A model generated the notes under the pieces. It saw only the letters and a list, made by a program, of their open reading frames with translations, did not search any database and was not told the DNA's origin. Below, one piece after another: positions 41,763 to 55,232 of a DNA stretch of 64,000 nucleotides (within the stretch, counting starts at the first letter, position 1; every line of letters starts with the position of its first letter). Position numbers and translations under genes: made by a program. Source of the stretch: Ottelia alismoides (Eukaryota > Streptophyta > Magnoliopsida > Alismatales > Hydrocharitaceae). The DNA is taken from contig JAZKJV010003270.1 in the NCBI GenBank assembly GCA_037367405.1, positions 62,001-126,000 of the forward strand. The letters run 5' to 3'.

Positions 41763-44700
41763 TGCTGGCACAAGATCTTCGAGGTTTTATTTATATAAGA
41801 ATAAGTACAATGTCGTTGTAACCCAAATATCCCGCAACAAAAAAACATTTTTTTTTCTTTCAAGCTACAAAAATAATTACAAGAGAATAATGAAGCGAGA
41901 GAAATTTTTGCTACTTATTTACTTGTATAGCAACAAGATCGAACTCAAGGTGGATAAAATTCTTGAGGGTTATTCAAATAATCGAAAATCAATTAAAAGA
42001 ATAAGGGAATCTTAAATGCAATATATCTTGATTTTTTATGAATTTTTTATCTTTTAAATTTTTTTAAATTTTTTTCTAGGTTTTTTATTTTCTAATTTTC
42101 AAATTTTATTGATTTTGATTTTTGTACTTATTTTAAAAAATAAGGAACAATATGCACAATGGAAGAAAGACGCACACCACACTCTTCCTGTATACTTCAA
42201 TTATATAAAAAATGCTCAGAAAATCTAGAGAAAATATTTTTGGGTTTAAAGGCTTTAATTTTTTTTGGAAATTTTTGTAGAATTTTCAAATGTTTTTGGG
42301 ATTTTTTTTGTAGAATTTTAAGATGTTTTTGTATTTTTCTAGAAATCAAACAGTGGAAAATAATGATAAACAATGCTTAACTTGGAGTAATTTGCAATTT
42401 AAAAATATATTAAGTGCCTAAAAGCTATGGATTATTTTTATGCTAAAACATATATATCTACAAATAGGAAGTGAAATCACAATTTTTGGATTTTTGTAGA
42501 ATTTTCTGTGATTTTTCTAATTTTTTTGATATTTATTAATTTTTTGGGTTTTAAAAATGATTATTGCGTGAAAATTTCACAGAAATTAAAAGATGGTTAA
42601 ATACACCTAATCTTTTTTTTTTTGAATTTTTAATGCAGTAATTGAATTTTTATGAAAATTTCAAATTTCAGGTAGAGAAAATGAAGTGTTTTTGATTTTT
42701 TAATGAATCAAACAATAATAAAATGTAATGAAAAATTTATGCAAGGATAAGACACACATCAAGAGTCTACCTAATTTTTGTTTAATTTGCAGATCAATAA
42801 AAACATTTATTTCAATATAAAAGACAAAGTAATATATAGTCTGGATAATAGGAGCTTATATGTAATTTACTTAAAGTTCTTGCATAAAATATAACAATAA
42901 TAAACAACATGGAAGATTTCGCAAATTACCCAATAAACGTGTGCTATGCACATGACAGGCTGCTAGCGGGGTGTTTTTGTAATATTTATAATATCTAGAG
43001 TTGATCTATAATTTTCCAATTTTTTATTTTTTTAAAGTCCCCTAGGGTTCCTCGTTTCTTTCTATTCAAGATCAAGGGGCACAAGGGTAGCCACCGCCAC
43101 CCCTTCTTTAGATCGGCGGTGAGGCGGCTCGATGGAGCTTCGCGCGAGGGTGTAGGGAGGAGCACCGGTGGATGGTGCGATGGCTGGAGAAGATGGAAGG
43201 ATCGCGCAGGTGACGCAGTCGAATGGCGGAAAGTGCTGGCGGAAGATTCGCAAGGGTGGCACGAAAGAAGGCACGAGCGCGTATGGCAGAGGACGGGAGG
43301 AGACGCGACCGCGAGAAGTTGTGCGTGCTGCACGATGCAACGGTGGAAGGGAGGAGACGTGGCCGCGAGCGGTTGTGTGCGTCGCACGATGGAGCTGTCC
43401 TCGGGCAAAGATGGCGATGGCGAGTTCAGGCACTGAAGGAAGCTCTGTTAGGCGGTGGTTTGGACGTGCTCCAAGCGAATGGTGGCTCATGGCTACCTCA
43501 GATCCTTGGTGATGACGGTGATGATCCTTCGCACAAAGGAGGGGCTGCTGAACTTTTAGCGGTGGTTAGTGGTCTTTCGCACAGGTGATCGAGATCTAGT
43601 GGCGCAGAGGAGATGTGCTAAGGTGGAGTGGGTCATCGGTGCTCCTACGGCTGGGGTGCATACGGGCGGTGCGACCGCTTGCTGGAGGGGCTATACAAGG
43701 CCGGTGCGATGGCCAGACGATGAGGTGTGGAACGACCAAAGGGGGCCGTGGTGGTGGGCGACCATGGCTGGGGCTGCAGCCACCATTATTTTATTTTTTT
43801 TTATTTTTTGTGATTTTTTTACATGTGGAAAATGTATGATAAATTGTGTATATATATTTTAATATTTTTTAGTTATTTTTTTATTTTTTATATCCTGCAA
43901 AACCAATGTTAAGAGATTTTTTTTAATTCTGCACAAACAAAGGAGGACACGAGCACAACGGCTCGGACCACAATTATTGGACGGAAGATGTGAATGGAAA
44001 TGCAGATCTGTCAAGATGGGAGAAAGATCCGGAGATCTGTCTACCATGCATGATAGGATGTGAGAGGTCGTGACAGCTAGAACATGAAATGTCGGGATCT
44101 TGATGTGAGTGAAAAATCAGATCGGATCGGAATAAAATATGATGAGGACAATTAACTGCGATTAAAATATACGAATTAAAATTGAGAAAATGACAACAAA
44201 ATTAAACTACAAATTACACTATGATTAAGCTAGATTAAAAACAAGAAATAAAATGAATCAAACTAATGGAAGCAAATGAACGCCGTGATGGCCTCGACGG
44301 GGACCGACTCGCTGTCACCAGACGACTCATAGGCTAGGCACCTCTCTAAGAGAAGAATGTTCTTGAAGAATAGGCTCCTCTCCTAAAGGATTGATCCAGA
44401 GAAAATGAGGGAGGAGGAACTCATAAAAAGGAGAAAAAATAGAAAATAAAATAATTACAAATAAGGAATGTGTTTAAGGGTTAATTAAATAATGAAATAA
44501 TTAAATAAAAAATAAAAAAAATGAAATTTGTAATTAAATAAAGTAATTAAATTAATTAAATTACAAAAATTAATTAGACACCTTAATGGTGGTTATTTAA
44601 GGTACAAAATCAAATCTTATATACATGGTAGGTTTTCAAATCAAATAATGAAATAAATAAATTAAATTTTCCTAATTATTTTAATTTAATTAATTAATGT

Positions 44701-45578
44701 TAGATATTAGTTGTTTGGTGATTTTTATATAAGGAAATTAGTTATATACGAGTATTATACACAGGTAGTACATTATTCACATATACAAATAAGGAAATTA
44801 TTATTAATTTTTTTTAAATCTTTAAATTCCATTTTTTAATAAAATATATTTACAATTATTTACATTATGTATAAAAATAAATATGAATAAATACATATAA
44901 TAAATAAATGGTAAAATTGCAAAAACCACCCTAGAAAATCGACTTTTCAACTGTAACACCAAAAATTATGAAACCATAACCATTTTAAAGATAATTTATT
45001 TAGAGTACATTGGAAGTGAGTTTGATTCAATTTGAGTTCGTATAGAGCCGACATTGGACTTTCAATTATCGCTTTACAGCTTTTTCCAAGTATGGTTACT
45101 TTTAATATGTATATAATTTTATTTTGCAATTATTTTTATTATTTACAAAACATTTTTATTTATAATTTTTATTTAGAAAATTATTTTATTTGAGCTTAAT
45201 TTATGGATAAATAAAATAGTGTATGTTTAATACAAGTATACACAGAAAAAATGAGAAGTATTTACAATACACATTTTTTTGGATTTTCTAATTAAGGACC
45301 CAATCTTCCCCTACTTTATTCTAGTTTGATCAGGTCAAGTCTTTACCTTCTCTTGGGATTCCGGTCATCCTATATCTATTACATATATACAGACTTTTTC
45401 TTTTCTTTATTTTTACTTTATTTATTTATTTATTTTAGGTTAAAATAATAATTAATATACAATATTTACACACAGATGCAAGTAAGTAAGATTATGGAGT
45501 TATAATTATATACATGTATTTTACAATGGATTTTAAGCTAAAATAACTGAATAAAGATGATGAAATGCATATTCATCT
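41763..45578 (-). repeat. G2 5' LTR
   Basis: About 3.8 kb. In minus orientation it starts at 45578 with (A)GATGAATATGCATTTCATCA (first base changed from T) and ends at the PBS. A GC-rich island lies at about 43040-43760, with AT-rich sequence on both sides. 43749-45578 matches the truncated 3' LTR (16507-18336). GC-rich ORFs at 43119-43862 and 42995-43490 are compositional. The flank after 45578 has no polypurine tract, as expected for a 5' LTR. Confidence 0.85.
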
Positions 45579-46844
45579 AGGACCTTCGCTGTAATTATCC
45601 TACTCGCATGCGCAGAACACGTTATGGGGTAGGCTCGATTGGAAAGGACTCGGCCATGCATCTACTCCTGATGCTTAGGACTTTGGCTTGGACTGAGGTT
45701 CGGCTGCATGCCTAAGGTCTGAACCGTTGCTTAGTATAGCAACGTGGCTGATATGTAACCGTTAGATCTTGCCCAAATCAGGGAGATCAACGGTATCTGC
45801 TCCTCGAGCGTTCCCCGACTCCTCCATGCACGATGGAGCTAGGGTTGTGCTCTGGTGAACGTTGATCTCCTCCTCCATGCCCCTCCTCTGTCTTTGAAGG
45901 TCTAAGGTCCTCTTTTGAACTTTGGCAATGATGATTGACACTCAAAGAAGACACAGAGTTTCCTGGAGAGCTCTGTCGATAAAGCTCCACTAGAGAAAAA
46001 TTTGGAGATCATGATTATGCTTATATCTCCAACCATTGAAGCCTTTTGATATCCTGCATGGTTATTTCATGGCCGAAGTTCCTTTGGGAATCTATTAAGA
46101 TGTTAGAGATGCGGAATGTAGTCTCAACGAAGGGTGGAAGATATGAGCCCTAATGGGTTGTCTCCTTTATTCAGAAGAAGACATTGGCGTTGAGTGATCA
46201 TAGAGATGGATAAGTCGATTCAGAACGAGGGATATCACGCATATGATAGTTCAGATGAGTAAATGATTTTTTAACAACTAAGGAATAAATCTGAGAAACT
46301 ACAACGACAAGAAGATTTAGTACTGAACTGAAATTGAAGGTTGAATATGACATGATTTAAGTTGAATCTTGAGCCAAATATTGAAGCAGAACGCTATGAG
46401 ATCTTCGCTTGAAGTTCTTGGCTATGGAACTAAGCTCAAACATCCATGGATCTGGGCTGTGAATTAGTTAAAGAACCATGGTTCTCATCAGAGCTCAATA
46501 CCCATCTTTTCTTAATCTTAGTCTCTTTTTTTGTCACAAGAGAGTCCAGAAAGCTAGGGAAGATCTCTCTCAAGGGTGGATAACAAGAGCAAGGAGTGGC
46601 GATGGGCTTTTTAAAGATGAAATGGTGGATGTTGCAAGAAGTTTTGATAGAGGTTTCAACCTCTGCCATTGATTGGTTGGTTACGATTATGCTGAGAGAG
46701 GAGGTTGGTGGAAGTTAGGAATGTTCGGAGAATACCATGATGGTGGCAGTTGGTCAGGAGTTGGTCAAGGATGGCTGAAAAAATAGGAAGAAGGTCGCCA
46801 TGGAATGAAAGGTCGTGACACTTGAGCTACATGGGTAGGAGGTT
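45579..46844. other. Unassigned 1.27-kb segment
   Basis: Lies between the outer edge of the G2 5' LTR and the truncated copia C2. Base composition is balanced and nothing matches the other elements in the window. Short minus-strand ORFs (45787-45990, 46436-46669) have no recognised domain. It could be old host intergenic DNA or the remains of another element. Confidence 0.4.
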
Positions 46845-47573
46845 GACATCTGGCAGACGGACGTCAAGACGGCTTTCCTCAATAGATACCTAGATGAGGA
46901 TATCTATATGGAGCAGCACCAGGGCTTCATAATTGTGGATGGCAAAGTATGCAAGCTGAAGAAATCCATCTATGGGCTCAAACAAGCTTCTCGTAGCTGG
47001 AACATCAGATTTGACGAAATCATAAAGAGTTATGATTTTGTGCAGAATCCTGATGAACCTTGTGTGTACAAGAATCATAGTGGGAGCGCCATTGTGTTCA
47101 TCGTGCTTTACATAGATGACATCGTTATCATTGGGAGTGACACAAGGATGATGACCAGTGTGAAAATTTGGCTATCCCATACCTTTGAGATGAAAGATCT
47201 TGGAGAAGCCTCTTACATCTTAAGTATGAAGTTGTTCAGAATCCTAGAAAAGAGGATATTGGGAGTGTCACAACATGGGAACATTAAGAAGATTCTTGAA
47301 CGATTCCGTATGGATAGTTCCAAGAAAGGTTTCCTCCCCTTAAGGCATGGTATCCACCTCTCGAAAGGGATGGCTCCACAAAATGTTGAGGAAAAGAAAG
47401 CCATGGCTGGATGCCCCTATGCATCAGCTGTAGAAAGCTTAATGTATGCCATGATGTGTACGAGTCCAGATATCTTCCATGTAGTGGGAGTGGTAAGTCG
47501 TTACCAATCCTTCTATGGAGAGCTACACTGGAATGCAGTAAAACACATATTCAAATATTTAAGACGGGTGTAG
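46845..47573 (+). pseudogene. C2 reverse transcriptase fragment (catalytic Asp pair intact)
   Basis: RVT_2 fragment starting at the DVKTAFLN block with the first catalytic Asp. GLKQASRSWN follows, then LYIDDIVII, which keeps both Asp residues where C1 has YVGD. Open for about 240 codons until TAG at 47571-47573, one transition from CAG and aligned with a Gln codon in C1. The palm N-terminus is missing because of truncation, so it cannot form a working enzyme. Confidence 0.9.
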
Positions 47574-48113
47574 GATTATATCTTGGTCTATGGAGATGGT
47601 GATCTCCAAGTCTTGAGATATACATATTTAGATTTCCAGTCGGATATTAATGAGTGAAAATCGACATCAGGGTTTGTATTCCTGTTGAACGGTGGTGTCG
47701 TGAGCTGGAGAAGCAAGAAGCAGGACACTACAACAGATTCAACAATAGAATCCGAGTACATTGCCGCATTAGATGCTGTAAAGGAGTTTGTGTGGTTGTG
47801 CAAGTTCATCCTAGAGCTTGGCGTAGTTTCCTCTGATACTCCCATCTCGTTACTCTGCGATAACACAGGATCCATTGCCCAGACAAAGGAACCCAGATGG
47901 CATCAAAAGAGCAATCACGTGGAAAGGAAATACCACATCATTCAAAAGATTCAAAAGCATGGTGATATCATCATCAAAAAGGTGGCCTCTGCCGACAACT
48001 TTGTTGATCCTCTTACCAAAGCTCTGACACAGAAGGTTTTCGACCAACATGTAATGAGTATGGGTTTAAGGATTGTTCCTGATTGGTTATGGGGGCTAGT
48101 GGGAGATTGTTAG
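47574..48113 (+). pseudogene. C2 RNase H
   Basis: Continues the RT frame after the TAG, with a second stop near 47656 and then a 142-codon open stretch (47685-48113). The catalytic Glu (TIESEYIAALDAVKEFVW) and Asp (SLLCDNTGSIA) blocks and the C-terminal NHVERKYHIIQKIQ and DPLTKAL are intact. The ORF ends inside the PPT/LTR junction, as is common in copia. It is better preserved than the C1 copy. Confidence 0.9.
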
Positions 48114-50639
48114 CAATTTGAGCCCGAGGAGAACCATTCCTACAATAAATGCTATTGTAATTTATGATTTATCAATAAAAGTTATTGATTTTTTTCACTC
48201 CCTTTCTGAGATTAAATGAATGAATGCACTATAAGGTCCCTCTGTATAATAAGGGCTATGCACCATGGCCGACTTGATAATCATACAACTGTTGATTCAT
48301 CAATTGAATGATAGAGGTTGATGCTTGGATGACTATCTAAGGAATTAGATAGAGGACACATCTAGCACCATCAAATGATTATTAAGTGTTGATCTCTAGC
48401 CTGAGTAGGAGATGGCAATCCTTTCTTTTTTGGCTGATATCTGACCGACCTCTTGATGCAGGTCCTCTGCATGGGAATAGTGATTTAGAGGTGTCAGCTT
48501 AGTTGAGTCAAAAGGTTGACTTAACGAGATAGAGATAACTAAAGACCTATGTTAAATGTTGTCACAGCATAGGCGCACATCCTCTGACCAGAGACAGATG
48601 TGATACTATATGTCTGAGTGTGTATATTTGGTAGACCAATAGGTTGATGACATAATCAAGCTCTATACACCGGCGAGCTGGTGTGCATGTAAGGACATAT
48701 GAGTAATACGATCTCTCAAAGGGATCATACATGTTCACATGTAAATCGGAAGACATGAGCTCACTCATGAGGTATTAGGACTGATCAAATTCCATGCATG
48801 GTCATCATGCTTTGTAAGCATGACAAGAATTTGAAGGTATGATATATGCTTTGGGAAAGCATATGATCGATACCAATTGCCAATGACCAAGACTGAGAAA
48901 CTTAATGATTAAACCCTAATGAAGACAATACAAAATTGATCTACATCTTTGGGTTTCATCATATGTCCTCCAGTATGCAGGATGTACAAGTATTGGGATA
49001 CCTGAGGGTGATGTGATCATAAACGATTGTATAACAATGGCGCTTCCATTCCGAGGGAGTGATGAAACAAGTCCGGATTTTAGTGACTCGTTTCAGTAGA
49101 GAAGTAACCTGATCTTAGTCCAAGTATTGGACATTGGTCTGAATGAGATTCAGATGCAATGAGAAGATTAGGTCTACGGCGTTGATTCAATCAAGCATCT
49201 GTTGGAGGTCCATGAGATCTGGATTTGAGATGTGATCTCAATATCCAAGTCACTATACATGAAATAGTACAATCGCCCTATCCTTATCTCCAAGCATCTG
49301 CGGAGAAAGCACATTATTCTTGAAAGAGTTCAAGAATGATTCCATAGTTGAATTATATATGAGCATTAAGAGACTGATAATTAAATGTGATTTAATTATC
49401 TTGATGAGTGTGTATATTTATCCAATATATTTAAATGTGATTTAATTATTGTGGATAAGAATAATATGGATAGCAATATCCAGTTATTCATAATAAATTA
49501 TAATTGTGATTTATAATATATTAGAGAGAGCTTATTATGATTTATATTTGTTAATTAATTATTGGTGTGAATTGGATTCACATTGTACAACTAATTGAAA
49601 ATGTAAATTATTTTTTGTTTTGGGTTGTGAATGTGATTCACAAATTTCCAATGGTAAGATTGCAATATTCTCAAAATTAAATATGAATTAGTTTTATAGA
49701 ATAATTTATGACAAAAGTTGTTGTAAAAATATTGGAGATTTTCATGGAGATATGCAATCTCATTAGATTGCATGAGATTGGCTCCACCATGGATTATGGT
49801 GGATGTCTACCAAGTCCTATATGGAATTGGTTGTCGTCCTGCCTATTTCATGGGGAGATGTAATCACCATGCTAATGTCTCCATATTTGATTGATTTGAT
49901 ATAGGATTGAATTATATTTGATTTATCAAATATATTTAATCTAAATTAAATTATTAGTTGTTGGTTTTTACCAACAACAATCTTGACCATTGGATTAAGC
50001 ACAAATCAATCTCATCCATTGATTTGGTGTGTCCCATGGATTGTGATCCATGGACTCCCAAAACCCTATAAATAGAGAGGCACCCCTTTCTCTCTATGGC
50101 TATGCAATTGTGGTACATCAAGCTATCTTCTCTCATTCCACATGTCACACCTTCTCTCTTCTCCATTGGTGGTCGTCCAGCAAACCCTAGAGGAGAAGCC
50201 TCATTGTCGTTTCGCCACCGCGTTGCCGCCTCGACATTCCTCTATTGACCATCTTCTTTGGAGTGCTTCGCTCACGAAGAAGGTGTTTGATCACGTGTGA
50301 CAAGATCAAGAGACCGTGCTTGTATCAACTTCTTGGATTGCGAGGATCACGCGACTCATCCCCGCGCTCGCAAGCATCTTCTCCAAAGATCAGACTTGAG
50401 ACAAGAGGTCTCTTTTCGTAGAGACTCGATCAGTCACGCTACAAGAGGTATTCCTATATACTTGATGTGGATTTAGATGAAACAACTCGAGAATCGTTCT
50501 TGGATCATGTGGTTTCATCTCATGAAAATTTTTTATATTCTGCTGCATAGAACAACTAGTCCGACTAGTCGTTCTTCATAATATTCGATACGATGCTCAT
50601 GCTTCCGTGATGCGCTTGAGGATTATTCCTTATCCTTCA
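48108..50639 (+). repeat. C2 3' LTR
   Basis: 2532 bp, TGTTAGCA to TATCCTTCA, preceded by the PPT GGGGGCTAGTGGGAGAT (48091-48107). It has the TATA box CTATAAATAG at 50066-50075 and neither the MITE nor the 68-bp duplication of the C1 5' LTR. Confidence 0.93.
50066..50075 (+). promoter_or_regulatory. TATA box of the C2 LTR
   Basis: CTATAAATAG, in the same position and context (AAAACCCTATAAATA) as in the C1 3' LTR. Confidence 0.65.
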
Positions 50640-51588
50640 GGATGATCTGTGATTCTCTCCAATGATGAGGGATATCCATTTCAAGGATAGTGAAGTCCAC
50701 CTTATAATCTTGTCCCTCAATAGATATAATGACGTTCTTGACCTCACCCTTAGCCTTCTTCATTGATTTATCTGCAAACTGAAGTATCGCTCTAGATTTA
50801 CATAAAGGCCCTACCCTCAGTTTCTCATATAAGGCAAAAGGTAATAAATTGATCGAAGAACCGTTATCCAGGAGAGTGCGTGCAAACGCTATGTCATTGA
50901 TATGACAAATTAGATAATGATCACCTAAGTCTCTCTTCTTCTGTGGCAATTTATGCTTCTTGAGATAAAACATAGTGGAGATCGAAAGAAAATGTGTTTT
51001 GATATAGATGTTTGGTTTCTTCTTGCTAACTCTACTTGGTGTGCATCTCACCTTCAGATATTTCTGGAATGCAGGGTGACTGACAACATACTCATCAAAT
51101 GGCACTTTCACCATGATATTATCTTGACAAAATCGTGGCATATCTGGATCATGTTTTTGAATCTTATTAATGATGTGCTTTTCTGTTGTAAGAGCACGAG
51201 GGAAAGGGATAAGCAAAGAATGAAGTGAAGACTCAGATTCATAAATAGAAACTTGCTCTTTATTATTACTAGATATTAAGTTTTTCATACATGAATCTTT
51301 TACAATTAGAATAACAACTGAATTGTCTACTTTAGGACATTGAATGTATGTTGAGTGTGCATTCTTCTTATCCGAAGGTGCAAGGTCCTTCGTAGACTCT
51401 GAATCTGATGCATGCTGCTCCGCACTCGTACTCCTCCCCAATCTTCTCCTAGACGTGCTAGCTCTCTGATTAAGATGTCTAGCATCATCATCCTCTGAAG
51501 TCTCCTCTGGTTGAGATTCAGAGTCGGTTCTATACATGTCCTTATCCCAATCAGGTAGATCCGTGGTCCGTCCGCTCCTGAGAGACAT
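50640..51588 (-). pseudogene. G4 gag-pol linker and protease, cut by C2
   Basis: In minus orientation the open frame starts at the MSLRSGRTTD block (51588), the same 'LRSGR' mark as in G3 and G5. It runs through an acidic linker to the protease: LLDNGSSINLLPF active site (Asp-Asn-Gly-Ser), FADKSMKKAKGEVKNVIISIEGQ, then FTILEMDIP. The domain is cut right after QIIL by the C2 LTR; the last few codons of the open frame come from that LTR. The ORF is otherwise uninterrupted for about 315 codons. RT and integrase of G4 are not in the window. Confidence 0.88.
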
Positions 51589-51599
51589 ATGATGAACAT

Positions 51600-53298
51600 A
51601 ATCAAACGGAGAGATCTCGTGTTAAGATTTGTGAAAATTTGTATAGTATCTTGATCCATAGAAGGATGATGTTGTGTTTTGTTCAGGCTATTGGGATTGG
51701 CCTGAACCTGGGCTGGAATAGATGTAGAAGGGATATTTCACTCATTATGTAGACGAGAAAGACGGTTGAGATCAATCCTCAAATTCTGTACTTTGTTCCT
51801 GTAGGAATGCAGTTCATCCAAAATTTGTCGTTGAAAATCCATTGAACCTGATGATGAGTGATGTTGTTGAGAAGAGGAAGGATATGAAGAACGTGAAGAG
51901 TAACCCTAATGGCAGTATGAATGCTACTGCTAAGTATGAATATGAATATGCGGGCGATGTTGGCTCGCCTGGTACATCTGTTGATGCCCTAATTGCTGTT
52001 GTTGCTGCCTCGATTACTGATAAGGCATGGCTCCAGAGCTCTGTGGTGCTGGAAGGGGTGTAGGAGTAAATGATGTGTTGTAAAATTTCTGGGGACAATG
52101 ATAAGAGAATTTATCCCCAGAACGTCCCTACCTAGCAGGGTCATTGGTGAACCATACACCATTTACCTCCCACACCAGGGAAGGCTCCTCAGTAATTGTC
52201 TCTACAGATAGTGGTTGTTGCTGACAAGGATATGCTAAAGGATACTTCTCAACCCATGGCTGGAATGGCCTTGACACCTGCTTCTCCTGAATGTGATGAA
52301 CACGGTATACAGGAGGAGCAGATGTAGTTATGGTAGGTGCCCTTATCTTGGATACCTTCTCAGAAAGCTCTACCATCTGCTTAGGCAGTTTGGTCAAGTT
52401 ACTGTCCAACTCATCCATCCGCCTATCTATCCTTTCAACTACTATAAGTTTATCTGCTATTATTCAAATATCAAAAGGATCTAATGTAGCCTTCACCCCC
52501 CACTGGATTGGATTGTATAGGGGGTTTCTAACTGATCTCTACTAGTTGTATGCTCTCTACTTGTCTCGATTATTATTTAGAACACTTTCCAGATAGTGTC
52601 TGCTCATCTTGATGTATAGCTGCCGCCACAAGTAGAACTAACTAAACTCTGCACCTCAGGGTGTAAACTGTTATACAAGGATTTAACCAAGACGATAGGC
52701 TCTAAATCATGGCAAGGACATTTCTGCAATAGGTCCTTGAATCTCTCCCATGAGTCACAAAAAGCTTCATTAGGTAATTGGGAGAAACTCATGAAGCGTG
52801 AATGTATCAAGTTAGTTCTACTTAAAGGATAGAACTTCTTCAAGAAAAGGTCCTTGAGTTGTACAAAGGTAGTAAAAACTACCCCTAGGTTCTTCATCTA
52901 GTAATCAACCTTATCTTTCAAGGCAAAAGGAACGACTTTGAGCCTGATGTAGTCTTGACTAACCTCAGGATATCTAAGATTAGAACATGCTAGCTGAAAG
53001 TCCCTAAGGAATGCATATGGCTCTTCGTGTGCATTCCCAAGGAAATGTGGTAGCAAGCTTAAAAACTATGGCTTTAATTCATATTCAACTTCTGGTTTGG
53101 ATGGGCTTAACTAATTAGTCATTTGAAATCTCCTAGGATTATATGTCACATCCATCGGTGTATCTCTACCCAACTGCAACTAGCCTAACTGAGCTCTCAT
53201 TAATGCTTGATTCTATTCTGAATCCGCCAATCTGGCCAATATACATGCATTGGATCTTCTTCCTCTTCTCCATTTACGTTCTTTTTCTTAGGAGGCAT
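51600..53298 (-). pseudogene. gag: G4 gag (decayed)
   Basis: In minus orientation MPPKKKNVNGEEEE starts at 53298, followed by several stops. The capsid core is readable at 52897-52604: FVQLKDLFLKKFYPLSRTN, EAFCDSWERFKDLLQKCPCH, GGSYTSR, matching the G3 and G5 gag. The C-terminal part (52418-52128) ends with the EVNGVWF block also found in G3 (EIYGVWN) and G5 (EVNGVWS). The Gln/Tyr-rich tail (52100-51800) is frameshifted. No zinc knuckle is seen. Confidence 0.85.
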
Positions 53299-55048
53299 CT
53301 TTAATGTTTTCTTGTCTCCTTCATCTAACAAAGGGTTGGAAAGTGATGTAGAGGAAGAAAATGAATCAAGTTGAACTCACCAAGGCAATGGTCTTCCTCA
53401 GTAAGTAAAGAGGGTATATAGGAATTAGTTGGGATATAACCAACTCCAAGTAGAGAATAAGGATACATTGATTCAAAAAGAGGAATATTTTTAAACCGGT
53501 ATAGACCAACTAAGGAAGGAGAAGGAAGAGGCTAGACCAGTGAAGATGTAATATTTGGGCGGTTCAACGACAAGCTTGCAAAATCCAAGCAAATAACCAA
53601 TCAATTATCCATCTTCGAAATTTAAAAGAAGGGAATTTATTAGCACATTCGATTCACAAAAGAACCTAATTCTACCTGGCACATAAATGTGTAGAGTGAC
53701 TCACACAAAACAATAAATACAAACCCCGGTTAATTCACCAACGCAACATTGAAGGTCGAGATAATGGCCTAATTATCTGGTCAAATTTTAATTGGTGATC
53801 AAATACAAATCTTGTCAGAGTTACGAGCTGTTAGAACCTAAATTTCCTTACAAACTGTCCCAATTCCTACGACTAGTTGCATCCACTTTCATTTAGTATG
53901 GAGGTATGTCGGACCATATAAACACAACTACCCCTTTACTTGAGGACCGGGCCTTGCACGGTGTCCTCTAAACAATCCACTCTGCTAAGTAAGTCTGGAT
54001 CGTTTATCGGCTACCCATAGATCCTCTCTGAGAAGCAACTAATCATTTTTATAGAACCAGTAGTTCATATGAAAATTTGTGGCATGTCTTTATCCTAAGG
54101 TCGTACGTCTCTCACTTGAAATATACCAGCAGACAAATGAGGGCTTTGTGCACCCGTAAACAAGGTTTCTTTTATTCCAATTTATTTAGGTCAACTTGCA
54201 TTAATTCAGTCCCGATTAATAGTTTGGTTATCGCTTGAATTTAAAGTGACCACAATCATCGTCTAATGTACAATCCCTTTTCCTCTATCCTTAAGTTGGT
54301 AAAAATCTGAGGGAGAAAGCGAAAAATAGAATGCAATCGAAAATCAATGATGCATGTAGTCAATAGAAATACTTACTACGCTTCTCAACACTCTCCATGT
54401 GGATGCAGAATAGAATTTATAAAATCTAGCTATATGATGCAAGTCGAGAAACCGCACCTAAGCAGTGCTTCTATTAGAGATGAAGAAATCAGTTCATTTG
54501 AGTAAGTAGAACGTATGTTATATGCATCTATGAATATCCTACGATTTTCGCAATTGTGAATCTTACAAGATTCGTGTAGTATGTCCTAAGTTACGGAATA
54601 TATCACGCAAGGAAATGACCTACGATCTTTTTATTTGGCGAAATGCTTGAATCTAAAATGTCACTCAAGTCGAGAACCACTCTCGACACAACCACACACA
54701 AGAAAAAATAGAGTCATATAGGCCTTTGTTTACATGCACGAAATCTCAATCAAGAACCATTGTAAAACGGCAATGGATTAATTCTACTAAGCTAATAATC
54801 TCTTAACTAATTGTTTTTCTCGTGGCTCTCCAACAAGTCGCTCCAAGCTTCTGTCCTCTGCGATCCTTCAGAAATAGTCGACTACATAGGCCTACCACAA
54901 AACAATGAAATTTATAAGGAAATTTCAGAGAAGGATAGTGGAACTTAAAATAGCATCACAAGAACAATACAACAAAGAAACAAGCTCAACAAGAATTAAG
55001 CTAAAAAATTACTTAGAAAATATTTGTTCCTAAATCAAATGTGTTGCG
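53299..55048 (-). mobile_element. G4 leader
   Basis: 1.75 kb between PBS and gag start. It has the shared leader blocks at 54365-54420 (with a GTAAGT word on the minus strand at 54371-54376) and 54464-54510. No supported ORF. Confidence 0.7.
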
Positions 55049-55066
55049 TCCCCAACAACAATGTCA
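55049..55066 (-). other. G4 primer binding site (strongly diverged)
   Basis: Plus strand TCCCCAACAACAATGTCA matches the reverse-complement tRNA-Asp PBS at 12 of 18 positions. Its place between the leader and the LTR-like sequence supports the call. Confidence 0.55.
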
Positions 55067-55071
55067 TCATA

Positions 55072-55232
55072 TGAATAGATAAATGCTTGTATTAATAAGG
55101 ATCCGTTGTAGCACGGGCACTTAGCTGTAATATAGAACTGAGAGAAATCTCAGTGTCGAGGTTCTCATCTTTAATTTTTAACCTAGGAAGTCTAGGGTCG
55201 AACACAAGGATGTGAGCAATTTATTGAGTAAC
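55072..55232 (-). repeat. G4 5' LTR, PBS-proximal fragment
   Basis: About 160 bp next to the PBS. It contains the 'gtcgaacacaagga' motif at 55187-55200 that lies at the same distance from the LTR end in G1 and G3. It is cut at 55233 by the plus-strand element G5. Confidence 0.6.

Larger units (their letters stand above)
46845..50639 (+). mobile_element. C2: 5'-truncated Ty1/copia element, same family as C1
   Basis: Similarity to C1 begins abruptly at 46845 (C1 position 8655), inside RT, and runs through RNase H, PPT and a complete 3' LTR ending at 50639. There is no LTR, PBS, gag, protease or integrase upstream. The right edge interrupts the protease of the minus-strand element G4; GGATG at 50640-50644 would be the right target duplication. 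Confidence 0.9.

Noticed and set aside
43119..43862. Several overlapping 70-120 codon frames on both strands.
   Set aside because: GC-rich island of the G2 LTR; long frames arise from the lack of AT-rich stops. No shared frame with the other LTR islands.
45787..46669. Short minus-strand frames in the orphan segment that could be exons.
   Set aside because: No domain, no clear splice signals linking them and no repeated copy; evidence is too weak to call a gene.
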